64,000 nucleotides of DNA from a virus, in IMG/VR virus record IMGVR_UViG_3300020171_000001, positions 1 to 64,000 of that record; one strand, given 5' to 3'. Below, in pieces: positions 49,485 through 57,778 of this stretch. Position 1 is the stretch's first letter. Each line of letters opens with the position of its first letter. The notes under the pieces were generated by a model. The model searched no databases and was not told the origin of the DNA. It saw only the letters and a program-made list of their open reading frames with translations. Position numbers and translations under genes: made by a program.

Positions 49485-49971
49485 TCCAGGCCCGCAGCGT
49501 TCTGCGTGGGTCGTAATTAACGAAGATGGATCCAGTCATCCTCTGGTTGTAAGTTTTGCACTGGAGCCAAACGATGATTTGCTAGCCCGTATTCGAGAGC
49601 AGCGTTTTTGCTCACCACCGCTTCCTATGCACTGCGCTATGGAGATGGTGGCCAGTTACGGGATGCCCGTTGGGCGCGAGGTGTTTGATACGGTGTGGTG
49701 GGCTGGTCGATTTGCGCAGTGCTTCGGAGCGGACTCAGTTGATCGGATTTACCGATTACAAGTCAAGTTGGCGATATGCAAAGACAGCAGGGCGAAAGAT
49801 AGCAACGTCCGCCAGGCGATCATTGACCGCTACCCGGCGACGGGCGGCGGCCGGGTGCCGCAGATCGGGACCAAGGCGAAGCCCGGACCGCTGTACGGGG
49901 TGCGGGCGGACGAGTGGGCCGCGATAGGCGTGGCCCTCACTTGGCTTGGACGGGCATCCAAGGAGAACTAA
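49465..49971 (+). CDS. RuvC-like Holliday-junction resolvase
   Basis: 168 aa. RILAVDPGPQRSAW (Asp), AMEMVASYGMPVGREVFDT (Glu), and late DEWAAIGVAL (acidic pair) fit RuvC-type junction resolvases. The first ~75 codons are AT-richer than the rest, consistent with a 5' half imported with the HNH cassette. AGGA 6 nt before ATG; overlaps the endonuclease stop by 20 nt. Confidence 0.85.
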   Translation: MRILAVDPGPQRSAWVVINEDGSSHPLVVSFALEPNDDLLARIREQRFCSPPLPMHCAMEMVASYGMPVGREVFDTVWWAGRFAQCFGADSVDRIYRLQVKLAICKDSRAKDSNVRQAIIDRYPATGGGRVPQIGTKAKPGPLYGVRADEWAAIGVALTWLGRASKEN

Positions 49972-49975
49972 AACG

Positions 49976-50050
49976 ATGACCGCACCGTTTGCGCTCACGC
50001 CCCCGCTCTACGGCGGGGCACGGGACAACGATACTCCGCGTCCGAGATGA
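49976..50050 (+). CDS. Micro-ORF of 24 aa
   Basis: MTAPFALTPPLYGGARDNDTP; AAGGAG lies 10 nt upstream, at the limit of useful spacing. Fills an otherwise empty 100-nt gap. Weak candidate. Confidence 0.4.
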   Translation: MTAPFALTPPLYGGARDNDTPRPR

Positions 50051-50077
50051 GCACGGGGCACAGAGCGAGGTGAAGCC

Positions 50078-50284
50078 ATGAGAAAGACGAAGACATCGAA
50101 CAAGGCCCTGTTCAACGAGGCGCGGCGGTTCCTGTCTGCTCTCGCGGACTACGATAACGCGGCAGATGTGAACCACTTCCATTGCCCCGAGCACGCGGCG
50201 GCGATGCGCGCATCGATGGACTTGTACCACGCACTGGCCCAGTGGCGACAGACGTCGCCCTACGACAAGCTGGAGAAAAAGTGA
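50078..50284 (+). CDS. Small helical protein, paralogue of 48410-48592
   Basis: 68 aa; GAGGTGAAG before ATG. Shares HAAAxRASxD...ALAxWRQT with the earlier gene. Confidence 0.78.
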   Translation: MRKTKTSNKALFNEARRFLSALADYDNAADVNHFHCPEHAAAMRASMDLYHALAQWRQTSPYDKLEKK

Positions 50285-50562
50285 TGATGAAGCTACTCGA
50301 CTCGGTATTGCGTATTTCCGACCAAAGACCGCCGTTGTGGCTCGTGCAGGATGCCGAGCAGTTGGCACGACGGCATAACCGCCAAATTGACGAGCCGTGG
50401 CGGCACAGCTTCCGCCCGCTCCCCCGAACGCCGGGCGTGTGCGCCATCTGCTACCAGGTGGAACGGCGGCACCGGCTGCCGTTGTGGCGCCGGCTCGTTG
50501 CGTGGCTGGTGGGGGACGGAGCCATGCGCGAGACCCTGAGCAAGCGCGACAAGGATCTGTGA
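50284..50562 (+). CDS. Small CxxC protein, paralogue of 51812-52039
   Basis: 92 aa; TGATG junction. RPPLWLVQDAEQLARRH, GVCAICYQVERRHRLPLWRRLVAWLVG. The Cys/His centre suggests zinc binding; the C terminus is amphipathic. The second copy lies 1.3 kb downstream. Confidence 0.78.
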   Translation: MMKLLDSVLRISDQRPPLWLVQDAEQLARRHNRQIDEPWRHSFRPLPRTPGVCAICYQVERRHRLPLWRRLVAWLVGDGAMRETLSKRDKDL

Positions 50563-50567
50563 AGACC

Positions 50568-50759
50568 ATGGCGAAGACCGAAGCGAAAAGACTGGCCGCA
50601 AAAGGGGTCGTTTCGAGACTGCAAGGAATCCTCGACGCAGGGTGGCCCCAGAACATGCGCGACGACAAGGACCCGCCCGAGAAGGGCGCAGATCTCCAGA
50701 GGACGCGGGATGGGATGGAGCAGCTGATCGCGGGCACCGAACGGACGTACCGAATTTAA
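50568..50759 (+). CDS. Small hypothetical protein
   Basis: 63 aa, basic N-terminal helix (KTEAKRLAAKGVVSRLQGIL). 5 nt after the previous stop. No family. Confidence 0.7.
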   Translation: MAKTEAKRLAAKGVVSRLQGILDAGWPQNMRDDKDPPEKGADLQRTRDGMEQLIAGTERTYRI

Positions 50760-50777
50760 CGTGCAGAGGAGCAGCCA

Positions 50778-50975
50778 ATGAACAAGCGCAGCGCCACGAA
50801 ATTGTGCCGGATCCTGGTAGACAGAGTAGTCGCGCAAGAGCAGGAGATCAACGTGCATCTCGGGCATCCGAGCGACTACCAGATCGGGTCGCTGACCGTG
50901 AGCGTGCGCTGGGATGTGCTCGCCACTGCCATCGGGTATTGCCCAAAGCCGCGGCCGGAAGGAGACGCGCTATGA
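50778..50975 (+). CDS. Small hypothetical protein
   Basis: 65 aa; AGAGGAG upstream. LCRILVDRVVAQEQEINVHL helix. No family. Confidence 0.72.
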   Translation: MNKRSATKLCRILVDRVVAQEQEINVHLGHPSDYQIGSLTVSVRWDVLATAIGYCPKPRPEGDAL

Positions 50976-51634
50976 GGCTAACCCTCGCCCGCATTTTTCT
51001 ACGGGACGCATCGCCCGCGCGCAGCCGCCAGGCTGCGCAGTTCGTCGCGCTATACCCACGCGGCGCTCCACCGTCGATAGAGGTGCTTGCACGACTCGCG
51101 GCCCACGAGTTCGACGTGATATCGCTGTTGCATCTTTTGCCAGTGCCACTGCTCCGCGGGTGGCTGCACGCAGTAGCCGGCGCTGACGCGCCCCGATATA
51201 TCGCAGAGTCTGCAACGCTGCTAGAGGCAGCGGAGACCGCGGCGACAGACGCAGAGGAAAACGCGTGGACGGCAGCGGCAGAGGCCGCGTCCGATGGCCG
51301 CCCGGACGTGCCCGATGGCGTCTGGCAGGCGGCCGGCGACAGCGCGGCAACCGCCGAGGAGGGGCGGCAGCTCGCGCTGCTCACCGGCGCGCTGGAAGAC
51401 GCGCGAGAGCACACCGCGGCGGGCGCCCGAACCAGGGTGCGGTCCGGTAGCAAGAGCAGCTATGGACTGCACCGAGGGCGAGGCACTGGCCGTGGCTCTG
51501 CGGGGGCAGTGCGTGGCGGCGCAGTGCCCGCGCGAGGACGTGCGGACGTGCGGCACTGCGAGCACGACGGCCCGCCGTGCGTGTGCGCCGGCGGCGGATG
51601 CCCTGATGACGAAATCAACGACCCGAGGAGGTAG
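50972..51634 (+). CDS. Ala-rich hypothetical protein
   Basis: 220 aa; ATGA overlap. Helical and Ala-rich to about residue 150 (AESATLLEAAETAATDAEEN), then a Gly/Arg-rich stretch and CEHDGPPCVCAGGGC. Ends inside the ribosome site of the next gene. An alternative ATG at 51462 in another frame makes the C-terminal part less certain. Confidence 0.65.
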   Translation: MRLTLARIFLRDASPARSRQAAQFVALYPRGAPPSIEVLARLAAHEFDVISLLHLLPVPLLRGWLHAVAGADAPRYIAESATLLEAAETAATDAEENAWTAAAEAASDGRPDVPDGVWQAAGDSAATAEEGRQLALLTGALEDAREHTAAGARTRVRSGSKSSYGLHRGRGTGRGSAGAVRGGAVPARGRADVRHCEHDGPPCVCAGGGCPDDEINDPRR

Positions 51635-51636
51635 CG

Positions 51637-51825
51637 ATGCGCGAGATGACGCTGATCTTGATGTTGCCAGTCCGCGTGGACGTGCAGGTCGACGACGACG
51701 GGCGTGTCGCCCACGTCTTGTCGGCTGAAACGGACACCCCAAGTGAACGGGAAGTCGAGGAGGCCCTCGACGCGGAGGACCGGCTCCACGAGCTGGATGA
51801 GGGTGCGACCGATGAGACGGAATAA
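51637..51825 (+). CDS. Small acidic hypothetical protein
   Basis: 62 aa; GGAGG 5 nt before ATG. Beta start (TLILMLPVRVDVQVDDDG) and acidic tail. No family. Confidence 0.72.
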   Translation: MREMTLILMLPVRVDVQVDDDGRVAHVLSAETDTPSEREVEEALDAEDRLHELDEGATDETE

Positions 51826-52039
51826 CACCGTGACCCGCATCACCGGCTGGCGCCCGCCGCTGCGCCTGGTGCGCGACGCGGAGCGGCTGGCCATGGACGC
51901 CTCGACGCCGTGGCGGCACGTCTTCCGGCACCACCAGCAGCTCCCCGGGATCTGCGACCTGTGCCTGCAGCCGCTGCACCGCCACCGGGCGCCGCTGTGG
52001 CGGCGGATCGTCGCGTGGCTGGTGGGGGTGGAGCCATGA
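51812..52039 (+). CDS. Small CxxC protein, paralogue of 50284-50562
   Basis: 75 aa. RPPLRLVRDAERLAM and CDLCLQPLHRHRAPLWRRIVAWLVG repeat the layout of the earlier copy with a shorter N terminus. Confidence 0.75.
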   Translation: MRRNNTVTRITGWRPPLRLVRDAERLAMDASTPWRHVFRHHQQLPGICDLCLQPLHRHRAPLWRRIVAWLVGVEP

Positions 52040-52590
52040 GGCGGCTAATCCGATACCGCCCATACGGCCCTGGCCACGTGCGCTCTAGCGCATGGCTGGA
52101 GTGGCGCGACCCGTCCGAGGCCGACCTGACGGGGGCCGACCTGGTCGGCGCCGACCTGCGCGGCGCCGACCTGCGCTGGACAGACCTGACCGGGGCAGAC
52201 CTGGCCGGGACGTGTCTCGACCCCGGCGCGGCCATCCCGCCACAGGACTTGAGCGGGTGGGAGGTGCTGCCCGACGGCCGACTGCTCGGGTGGCGCACGC
52301 GGCGGAGCATGCACGCAGGCAACACCATCTACGAGCACGGCGTCCACTACGAGGCGCCGTGGTTCTCGGTCGATGAGACGACCGAGTGTCACCCGGGCCT
52401 GTACGCGTTCCCGCGCCGCGGTGACGCCGAGGGTTGGGCGCGGATCTATCCCTATGGGCTACCCCGTGGGCCGCACCCGTCGGTCGTACAGGTGGCCATC
52501 GAGCCGGCAGACATCCTGCGCGCCGGCGACAAGTGGCGCTGCCGGCGGTTCGAGGTGCTGCTGGACCACGCGCGGGAGTTGACGCGATGA
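52036..52590 (+). CDS. Pentapeptide-repeat protein (paralogue of 19547-20302)
   Basis: 184 aa; ATGA overlap. Only about eight pentapeptides (EADLTGADLVGADLRGADL written in part) at 28-62, then the tail domain PDGRLLGWRTRRS, APWFSVDETTECHPGLY, RAGDKWRCRRFEVLL shared with the left-arm gene. The difference is mainly in repeat number, so the beta-helix grows or shrinks while the tail is kept. Confidence 0.88.
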   Translation: MRRLIRYRPYGPGHVRSSAWLEWRDPSEADLTGADLVGADLRGADLRWTDLTGADLAGTCLDPGAAIPPQDLSGWEVLPDGRLLGWRTRRSMHAGNTIYEHGVHYEAPWFSVDETTECHPGLYAFPRRGDAEGWARIYPYGLPRGPHPSVVQVAIEPADILRAGDKWRCRRFEVLLDHARELTR

Positions 52591-52949
52591 CCCGAGACCT
52601 TACCATCGGCGCCCTCGTGACGGTTCGACGCGACGGCCGCGTTTACGTGGGTGAGGTGTTGCGCCGCACCGCAACGCTGGCCATCGTGTTGGTCGACGGC
52701 GAGCCGGCGCGCTATCGTCTTGCGACGGGCCAGAGGGTTGGCAGCAGTATGTCTGCGTGGAGCGAGGACAGCCTTGGCGCGCCGGACCCGATGGCGAGCG
52801 TCAACCGCGTCGCGCTGCGCAAGGCCCCCGTGCCCGGGTGGGCGCCCACCCGCTGGACGGCCTGCGGAGACGGTGGGTTTCTGGTTTTTGGCGGCGCGGG
52901 CGCGTGGGTTCGCGTCACCCGCGCAGAGATAGAGGAGGAGGAACGATGA
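52587..52949 (+). CDS. Hypothetical protein
   Basis: 120 aa; ATGA overlap. Beta-rich N-terminal (VTVRRDGRVYVGEVLRR), C-terminal EIEEEER. No family. Confidence 0.75.
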   Translation: MTRDLTIGALVTVRRDGRVYVGEVLRRTATLAIVLVDGEPARYRLATGQRVGSSMSAWSEDSLGAPDPMASVNRVALRKAPVPGWAPTRWTACGDGGFLVFGGAGAWVRVTRAEIEEEER

Positions 52950-53179
52950 GCGCCGGCGACTGGTGGACCGCGGTCTCGTGCCCGTGGACGGGGTGCGAGC
53001 GGCTAGCACTGGCGCCGGCCGACCGGCCGATTGGGTGCCGGCAGGGTGGCCGGCGTGATAGCACACCGCGGCGGGCACCCGCACCAGGAGGTGGCCCGGC
53101 ACGGAATCAAATGTCTGGCCCGCCGCGGGGCCTCGCCGGTGTCTCCCGAGCCGGCGGGGCTTTTTGCACACAGCAATAA
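52946..53179 (+). CDS. Small hypothetical protein running into a terminator
   Basis: 77 aa; ATGA overlap. CPWTGCERLALAP start; the last third reads through the terminator hairpin at 53130, so the true end may differ (a nearby frame is also open). Confidence 0.5.
   Translation: MSAGDWWTAVSCPWTGCERLALAPADRPIGCRQGGRRDSTPRRAPAPGGGPARNQMSGPPRGLAGVSRAGGAFCTQQ
53130..53165 (+). terminator. Rho-independent terminator before dnaN
   Basis: GCCTCGCCGG pairs with CCGGCGGGGC (10 bp, one G-U), 11-nt loop, then TTTTT. It lies 24 nt upstream of dnaN, so dnaN may be expressed by read-through or from a promoter inside the upstream gene. Confidence 0.75.
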
Positions 53180-53188
53180 GGAGATCCA

Positions 53189-54277
53189 ATGCTCGACCTC
53201 ACGACGAAGAAGGACCAGTTTCTGAAGGGCCTGCACCTGGCGCAGAGTATCGCGGACCGCAAGAGCACAATGCCCGTCCTTGGTCACACGCTCATCCGGA
53301 GCGTGGGCAAGGATGCGATCTGCTGCGCGGCCACGGACCTGCAGGTCAGCGTGACGGCGGAGGCGCGGGCGGATGTGCTGTCGGACGGCAGCGTTGCCGT
53401 CCCGGCCGACCTGCTCTATAGCGTTGTGCGCAGTCTGCCCGGCTGCGACGTAACGCTGACCGAGGCGCCGGCCGGGCGCGTGACGGTCGCGTCGGACGGC
53501 GCGTCTGTCGAACTGGCGTGTTTGCCGGGCGCCGACTTCCCCGCGCTGCCGGAGCACCGGGAAACCGAGTTCCGCGAGGTGGACGGCAATGCCATCTCGG
53601 ACATGATCGCGAAGACGATCTTCTCGGTCTCGACGGACGAGACGCGGCGGCACCTCAGCGGCATCCTGATGGAGTGGGAAGGCACCACGGCGCGCATGGT
53701 GTCCACCGACGGGCACCGGCTAAGCAAGGCGGAGATGGAGCTCGAGGGGGGCCTGGACCTGCCCAAGGGCGTCATCATCCCGCGCAAGGGCGCGCTGGAG
53801 ACGCGGCAACTGTTGGACGGCCAGGATTGGACGTGCGGTTTGGCGGTCAAGGAGGAGAACCTGGTGGTGTGGGCGGGCGACGTCATCCTCACCGTCAAGC
53901 TGGTGGAAGCCAAGTTCCCGCCGTACCGGCAGGTGGTGCCGCCGGCCGCGGCCGAGCAAGCGGCCGTAGACCGTGCGGCGGTCATGTCGGCGGTCAAGCG
54001 CGCTGCGATACTCGCTGAGGCCGTCACGCTGGCGGCGGCGCCCGGCCGGCTGGTGGTGTCGGGCGAGAACCTCGACACGGGGGCGGCGCGTGCGGAGATC
54101 GAGGCAGACTACAGCGGGCCGGCCGCACAGGCACAGGTCGCTGCGCGCTATCTGCTTGACGCGCTGGGGGCGTGTGAGGGCGACGTCGTGCGGCTGGATA
54201 TCACGGGCCAGCTTTCGCCGGTGGTCGTCCGCGATGCCAGCGGATATGTGGGCGTGATCATGCCCATGAAGGTGTGA
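53189..54277 (+). CDS. dnaN: DNA polymerase III beta sliding clamp
   Basis: 362 aa, full length for DnaN (about 366). Three clamp folds; recognisable ADLLYSVVRSLPG, SVSTDETRRHLSGI, VSTDGHRLSKAEM and the C-terminal VVVRDASGYVGVIMPMKV ending in the usual MP(M)-x hydrophobic groove. AAGGAG 5 nt before ATG. A self-encoded clamp implies the element recruits its own or the host polymerase to its DNA; no polymerase gene is visible here. Confidence 0.96.
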   Translation: MLDLTTKKDQFLKGLHLAQSIADRKSTMPVLGHTLIRSVGKDAICCAATDLQVSVTAEARADVLSDGSVAVPADLLYSVVRSLPGCDVTLTEAPAGRVTVASDGASVELACLPGADFPALPEHRETEFREVDGNAISDMIAKTIFSVSTDETRRHLSGILMEWEGTTARMVSTDGHRLSKAEMELEGGLDLPKGVIIPRKGALETRQLLDGQDWTCGLAVKEENLVVWAGDVILTVKLVEAKFPPYRQVVPPAAAEQAAVDRAAVMSAVKRAAILAEAVTLAAAPGRLVVSGENLDTGAARAEIEADYSGPAAQAQVAARYLLDALGACEGDVVRLDITGQLSPVVVRDASGYVGVIMPMKV

Positions 54278-54279
54278 CC

Positions 54280-54678
54280 ATGCGGCCCCTCACGAAAATC
54301 CAGACGGACGCGCTATTGTCGTTGGCCGGCCACGATGTGTTCAGCGCGGCGATCCCACTGGCCGCGCATCGGGCGCTGGCAAAGCGTGGCCTGGTCGAGT
54401 TGCGCGAGCGCAAGTGGTCACCACTCGTCCCGCCCTCGCGGCGGCGACCGACACACGACGCGCGCATCACAGCCGTCGGCCGGGCGCTAGCGCAGTCCAT
54501 CATTGCCGCGCGGCCCGTCGAGTGGCGGCTGTCGGCCTACTGGCACTGCCCGCTATGCGGCCGGCTGCGAGATGCCCGGCTTGTGCCTCTCGCCGGCCCG
54601 GAACGGGAGATAACCTGCCAGTGGTGCGATACCACCTACATGCTGGCCGACGAGCCGGCCGTGACGCCATGGAAATGA
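54280..54678 (+). CDS. Hypothetical protein with zinc ribbon
   Basis: 132 aa; ATG 54280 has AAGG 8 nt upstream (GTG 54274 overlapping the dnaN stop is the alternative). N-terminal wHTH-like part (PLAAHRALAKRGLVELRE) and C-terminal CPLCGRL...CQWCDTTY ribbon. Confidence 0.75.
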   Translation: MRPLTKIQTDALLSLAGHDVFSAAIPLAAHRALAKRGLVELRERKWSPLVPPSRRRPTHDARITAVGRALAQSIIAARPVEWRLSAYWHCPLCGRLRDARLVPLAGPEREITCQWCDTTYMLADEPAVTPWK

Positions 54679-54911
54679 CGCCGCACGACGTGTTCCCGGA
54701 ACTCACGGCCCACGCCCGGGCCACGATCTCCGGGCTGCCCGCCGACTGGCGGGTGTTCCGCGCCGAGGTGCTGGACGACGGGTCCACGCTCGCAGAGGGC
54801 GCGGTGGCCTACGTCGTCACACGCGGCCCGCGCAAGGGCCAGACGACCTGGCGCACGCCGCTGCAGCACCACCGCCGGCTGATGGCGCCTGCGCCCGGGG
54901 GCGGACGATGA
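54675..54911 (+). CDS. Small hypothetical protein
   Basis: 78 aa from the ATG in an ATGA overlap (ATG 54669 possible). DWRVFRAEVLDDGSTLAEG beta segment, basic tail. No family. Confidence 0.7.
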   Translation: MTPHDVFPELTAHARATISGLPADWRVFRAEVLDDGSTLAEGAVAYVVTRGPRKGQTTWRTPLQHHRRLMAPAPGGGR

Positions 54912-55351
54912 CCGACACCCTCACCCTGCCCGCCCGAGTGCCGCTCCCGGACCACCGGCCCGGGGTCACCCACCACCTCACGATCCAGCACGCCGACGGC
55001 GAGCTGGACCTCTACCTGATTTGCAACACGTACCCGGACGGCCGGCTGGGCGAGGTCTTCGTCAAGGCGGCCAAAGCGGGCTCAAGGGTGCACGCGTACC
55101 TCGACCTGCTAATGCTTACGTTGTCGGTGGCGATCCAAAGCGGCGTGCCGCTCGCGACCCTCACGAGCAAGTACCGCGGCACGCGGTTCCCGCCCGAGGG
55201 CCGCGTGAACAACTACCCGGAGGAGATGGTGCGTGCCGAGCAAGCAACGCTCAACACGGCGCGGCCATACATCCTGGTGTCAAGCCCGGTGGACGCGATA
55301 GCGCGCTATCTGGATTGGATGTTTCCGGACGGCAAGGAGAGAGGACGATGA
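54908..55351 (+). CDS. Stand-alone TSCPD-domain protein
   Basis: 147 aa. DLYLICNTYPDGRLGEVFVK, AGSRVHAYLDLLMLTLSVAI and SGVPLATLTSKYRGTRFPPEG match the TSCPD domain that closes class II ribonucleotide reductases. Free TSCPD proteins exist in phages and may modulate or complete a reductase. No reductase gene is visible here. Confidence 0.82.
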   Translation: MTDTLTLPARVPLPDHRPGVTHHLTIQHADGELDLYLICNTYPDGRLGEVFVKAAKAGSRVHAYLDLLMLTLSVAIQSGVPLATLTSKYRGTRFPPEGRVNNYPEEMVRAEQATLNTARPYILVSSPVDAIARYLDWMFPDGKERGR

Positions 55352-55779
55352 GCGATACCATATATTATTCCACGCGCCCCGACGAGGAGCGCCTCCTGCA
55401 CGAGACCGCAGAAGATGCCGTTGAGGCACTACTGGACGACATGAGCGAGGATGCACTCGCAGCCCTCCCGGACACGGTCCCTGTCTACGGGTGGGTACGG
55501 ACGAGCATCAAGGGACACCTGACACCGGAGGAGACGGTAGACGACATGCTGGAGTATCTCGACGAGGAATATGGAGACCCAGACGGCAACATGACCAATG
55601 AGCGAACACCTGCAATGGTCGAGGCTGCTAAGGCGTTTATCGCGGCCATCGAGGCCGACTATATCCCGTGGACGTGCGAGAGAGGGCCAGTGGAGACATT
55701 CGACATCCGGGAGATGCGGGCGCGGATGCTGAGATCGAACCCACCGGGAAAACCGGATGGTTCGGACGGCAAGGAGTAG
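55348..55779 (+). CDS. Hypothetical acidic protein
   Basis: 143 aa; ATGA overlap with the TSCPD gene. Acidic and helical (EDAVEALLDDMSEDALAAL). No family. Confidence 0.76.
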   Translation: MSDTIYYSTRPDEERLLHETAEDAVEALLDDMSEDALAALPDTVPVYGWVRTSIKGHLTPEETVDDMLEYLDEEYGDPDGNMTNERTPAMVEAAKAFIAAIEADYIPWTCERGPVETFDIREMRARMLRSNPPGKPDGSDGKE

Positions 55780-55782
55780 ACC

Positions 55783-56043
55783 ATGATCAACGAATCCCCC
55801 AAGCAATTCTGGCAACGTTACGGCACCGTAGACTATCTGCGGATCGAGACCCGGCCCCCGCGCAAGCGCCCGAAGAACGACGGACGGTGCCAGGTGATCA
55901 TTGAGTCCACCCCGGACGGCACCCTCGGAGGGCATGACGCACTCGAGGCCATCATCCGGTGCAAGCTGCGGCTGGCGACCGGGGAGCAGGCCCGGCGGTT
56001 CTATGCGGCGCTGAAGGTGTTTGCAGAGGAGTGGGTGCCATGA
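55783..56043 (+). CDS. Hypothetical protein
   Basis: 86 aa; AAGGAG upstream. QFWQRYGTVDYLRIETRPPRK; basic centre. No family. Confidence 0.75.
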   Translation: MINESPKQFWQRYGTVDYLRIETRPPRKRPKNDGRCQVIIESTPDGTLGGHDALEAIIRCKLRLATGEQARRFYAALKVFAEEWVP

Positions 56044-56549
56044 ACATCAACCAGGCGCTGGACGTGTTGAGCGGGTTGTGCCTCGGAGACGCGGGGGCGA
56101 GCAACGCGCTGGCCGTGGTGCGGGCGCGCCTTGATGTGCTTCTTGCCGCGCTCGATGAGCAGCGTGAGATGTCGGCAGATCTGGCCCGTGGGCTGACACT
56201 GGAGATGGAGCGGTCAACGGCACTGAACGGAATCATCCGCAACAACGCATGGAGTTCAAAGACGACAATTGGTCGACTGGAGCATGAGTGCGATAGCCTG
56301 GGTGCTAAGGTCGCCCAGTGGCAACTCGCGTCCGGCCTGGAGCGCGGCGGCGACCCGGACGGCGTGACGCCCGACGCCATGCGAGCATACTGGGAGGAGC
56401 AGGAGCGCGAGCTGGCGCTGTGCAAGGAGGCGCTGCGCGGGCTGTTGCGCATCCTGGACTCGTGCGTGTACTGGCCCGGGGATGGACGCGATATGACCGT
56501 CGAGGACGGGGCCGCGGTGGGGCTGGCGCGGGGGCTGGTGGAGAAATGA
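56040..56549 (+). CDS. Hypothetical protein with ALRGLL...LVEK tail
   Basis: 169 aa; ATGA overlap. Long helical region, then EALRGLLRILDSC...LARGLVEK at the C terminus, a tail also found in the product at 56890-57162. Confidence 0.76.
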   Translation: MNINQALDVLSGLCLGDAGASNALAVVRARLDVLLAALDEQREMSADLARGLTLEMERSTALNGIIRNNAWSSKTTIGRLEHECDSLGAKVAQWQLASGLERGGDPDGVTPDAMRAYWEEQERELALCKEALRGLLRILDSCVYWPGDGRDMTVEDGAAVGLARGLVEK

Positions 56550-56893
56550 CGAGCGACGACAAGTGCAGGCACGGCAAGCCTCTAAACGCCGACTGTGGAC
56601 TCTGCGATCTTGGCCCGGACCCACGCGAGATGCGCCAGCTAAACACCCTCAGCAAGAGCGACTTCAAGAACCTCGGGTGCGAGGACGTGTCCGGCGCCCA
56701 GCTCCGCGCACGGGTGTTCGACCTGGAGGGGCTGGCATCCGAGCTGGCGCTGACCCTGGAGGAGTGCAAGCGGCTGGCGCGCTGGGTCGGTGAGCCTGGG
56801 GTTGGGTCTACGATTCACAGGAGAGAGTTCGCCAAGATGTCGATGACACGCATAGACGAGGTGCTGGAGAGCGCAAGGGAGAAGCTGAAATGA
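56546..56893 (+). CDS. Hypothetical protein with Cys/His N terminus
   Basis: 115 aa; ATGA overlap. CRHGKPLNADCGLCDLGP suggests a zinc site at 8-24; remainder helical. No family. Confidence 0.76.
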   Translation: MTSDDKCRHGKPLNADCGLCDLGPDPREMRQLNTLSKSDFKNLGCEDVSGAQLRARVFDLEGLASELALTLEECKRLARWVGEPGVGSTIHRREFAKMSMTRIDEVLESAREKLK

Positions 56894-57162
56894 CCGACGA
56901 CAACTGGACCGGATCCTGGTGCCCGCAGTGCGGCCCCGACGTAAAGGTTGATGAGGACGGGTGCTGCGTCCACTGCGGCTGCGATTGCACGGGGGAGGGC
57001 GCAGAGCTGGCGCTGAGACATGCCCGGCACATCCATCTACTTCACGAGGCGATCCGCGGGCTGCTCGGGATGGTACCCGAGGCCGTTGACACAACTGATT
57101 GCGAGGACCGCGTCAACAAGGCGTGCATCATCGAGCTGGCGCGGGAACTGGTGGAGAAATGA
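56890..57162 (+). CDS. Zinc-ribbon protein with shared tail
   Basis: 90 aa; ATGA overlap. CPQCGPDVKVDEDGCCVHCGC ribbon followed by EAIRGLLGM...IIELARELVEK, the same C-terminal module as 56040-56549. Confidence 0.78.
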   Translation: MTDDNWTGSWCPQCGPDVKVDEDGCCVHCGCDCTGEGAELALRHARHIHLLHEAIRGLLGMVPEAVDTTDCEDRVNKACIIELARELVEK

Positions 57163-57512
57163 TGAAACATGGATGCCGCTGTCAAAGGTGCGGAAATCTA
57201 TACACCGTGGATGTACTGATAGCAGATGCACTGTGGGAGAGAATCAGATTGCGAGGACCTTCTGCGGGGTCTGGGCTTTTATGCGGCCCTTGCATCATGT
57301 CCAGGATTGAGGATCTGGCTGAGTTCGCGGCGTATAGACTGGACCCAATTGTAGATAAGCATGCAATCGACATCGACCTCGGCTCGGTCGCCATTGGACC
57401 TGGCCCTCGGCCTTCAACTATCTGGCTCATGAAGCCGGATGGCGAGGGCGGGGAATATCCCATGGATGATTTCGCCGCGCATGTCCTGGCGTTTGTCAAG
57501 GAGAGGTTCTGA
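57159..57512 (+). CDS. Hypothetical protein with zinc ribbon
   Basis: 117 aa; ATGA overlap (second Met equally possible). CRCQRCGNLY and CGPCIMSR form a split four-Cys site. AT-richer than neighbours. Confidence 0.74.
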   Translation: MMKHGCRCQRCGNLYTVDVLIADALWERIRLRGPSAGSGLLCGPCIMSRIEDLAEFAAYRLDPIVDKHAIDIDLGSVAIGPGPRPSTIWLMKPDGEGGEYPMDDFAAHVLAFVKERF

Positions 57513-57778
57513 TGGGCAAACAGGACGAAGCTATTTTCCTGCTCGCGTTCTCGCTGGCCGAGTGCGTGTCCCTGCTGAAAAGGCAAGGGCGCCACAGGTA
57601 TCAAGGTGGCTGGCAACGGACGCCGCAGGACGACCCCAACGCCTGCCCTGCCGCATGGGATAGCCGGTACGATGCAGAGAAGGATGACTATGTCCCCGGC
57701 CACTGCGACTGCGGACTTAATGCCGCCATTGACAAGGCCGAGGCGTTGCTGGCCACGGCAGACCGAGAGCAGTCATGA
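57512..57778 (+). CDS. Hypothetical protein
   Basis: 88 aa; TGATG junction. Helical start (AIFLLAFSLAECVSLLKRQG), then a central stretch with Cys and a CDCG near the C terminus. No family. Confidence 0.74.
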   Translation: MGKQDEAIFLLAFSLAECVSLLKRQGRHRYQGGWQRTPQDDPNACPAAWDSRYDAEKDDYVPGHCDCGLNAAIDKAEALLATADREQS

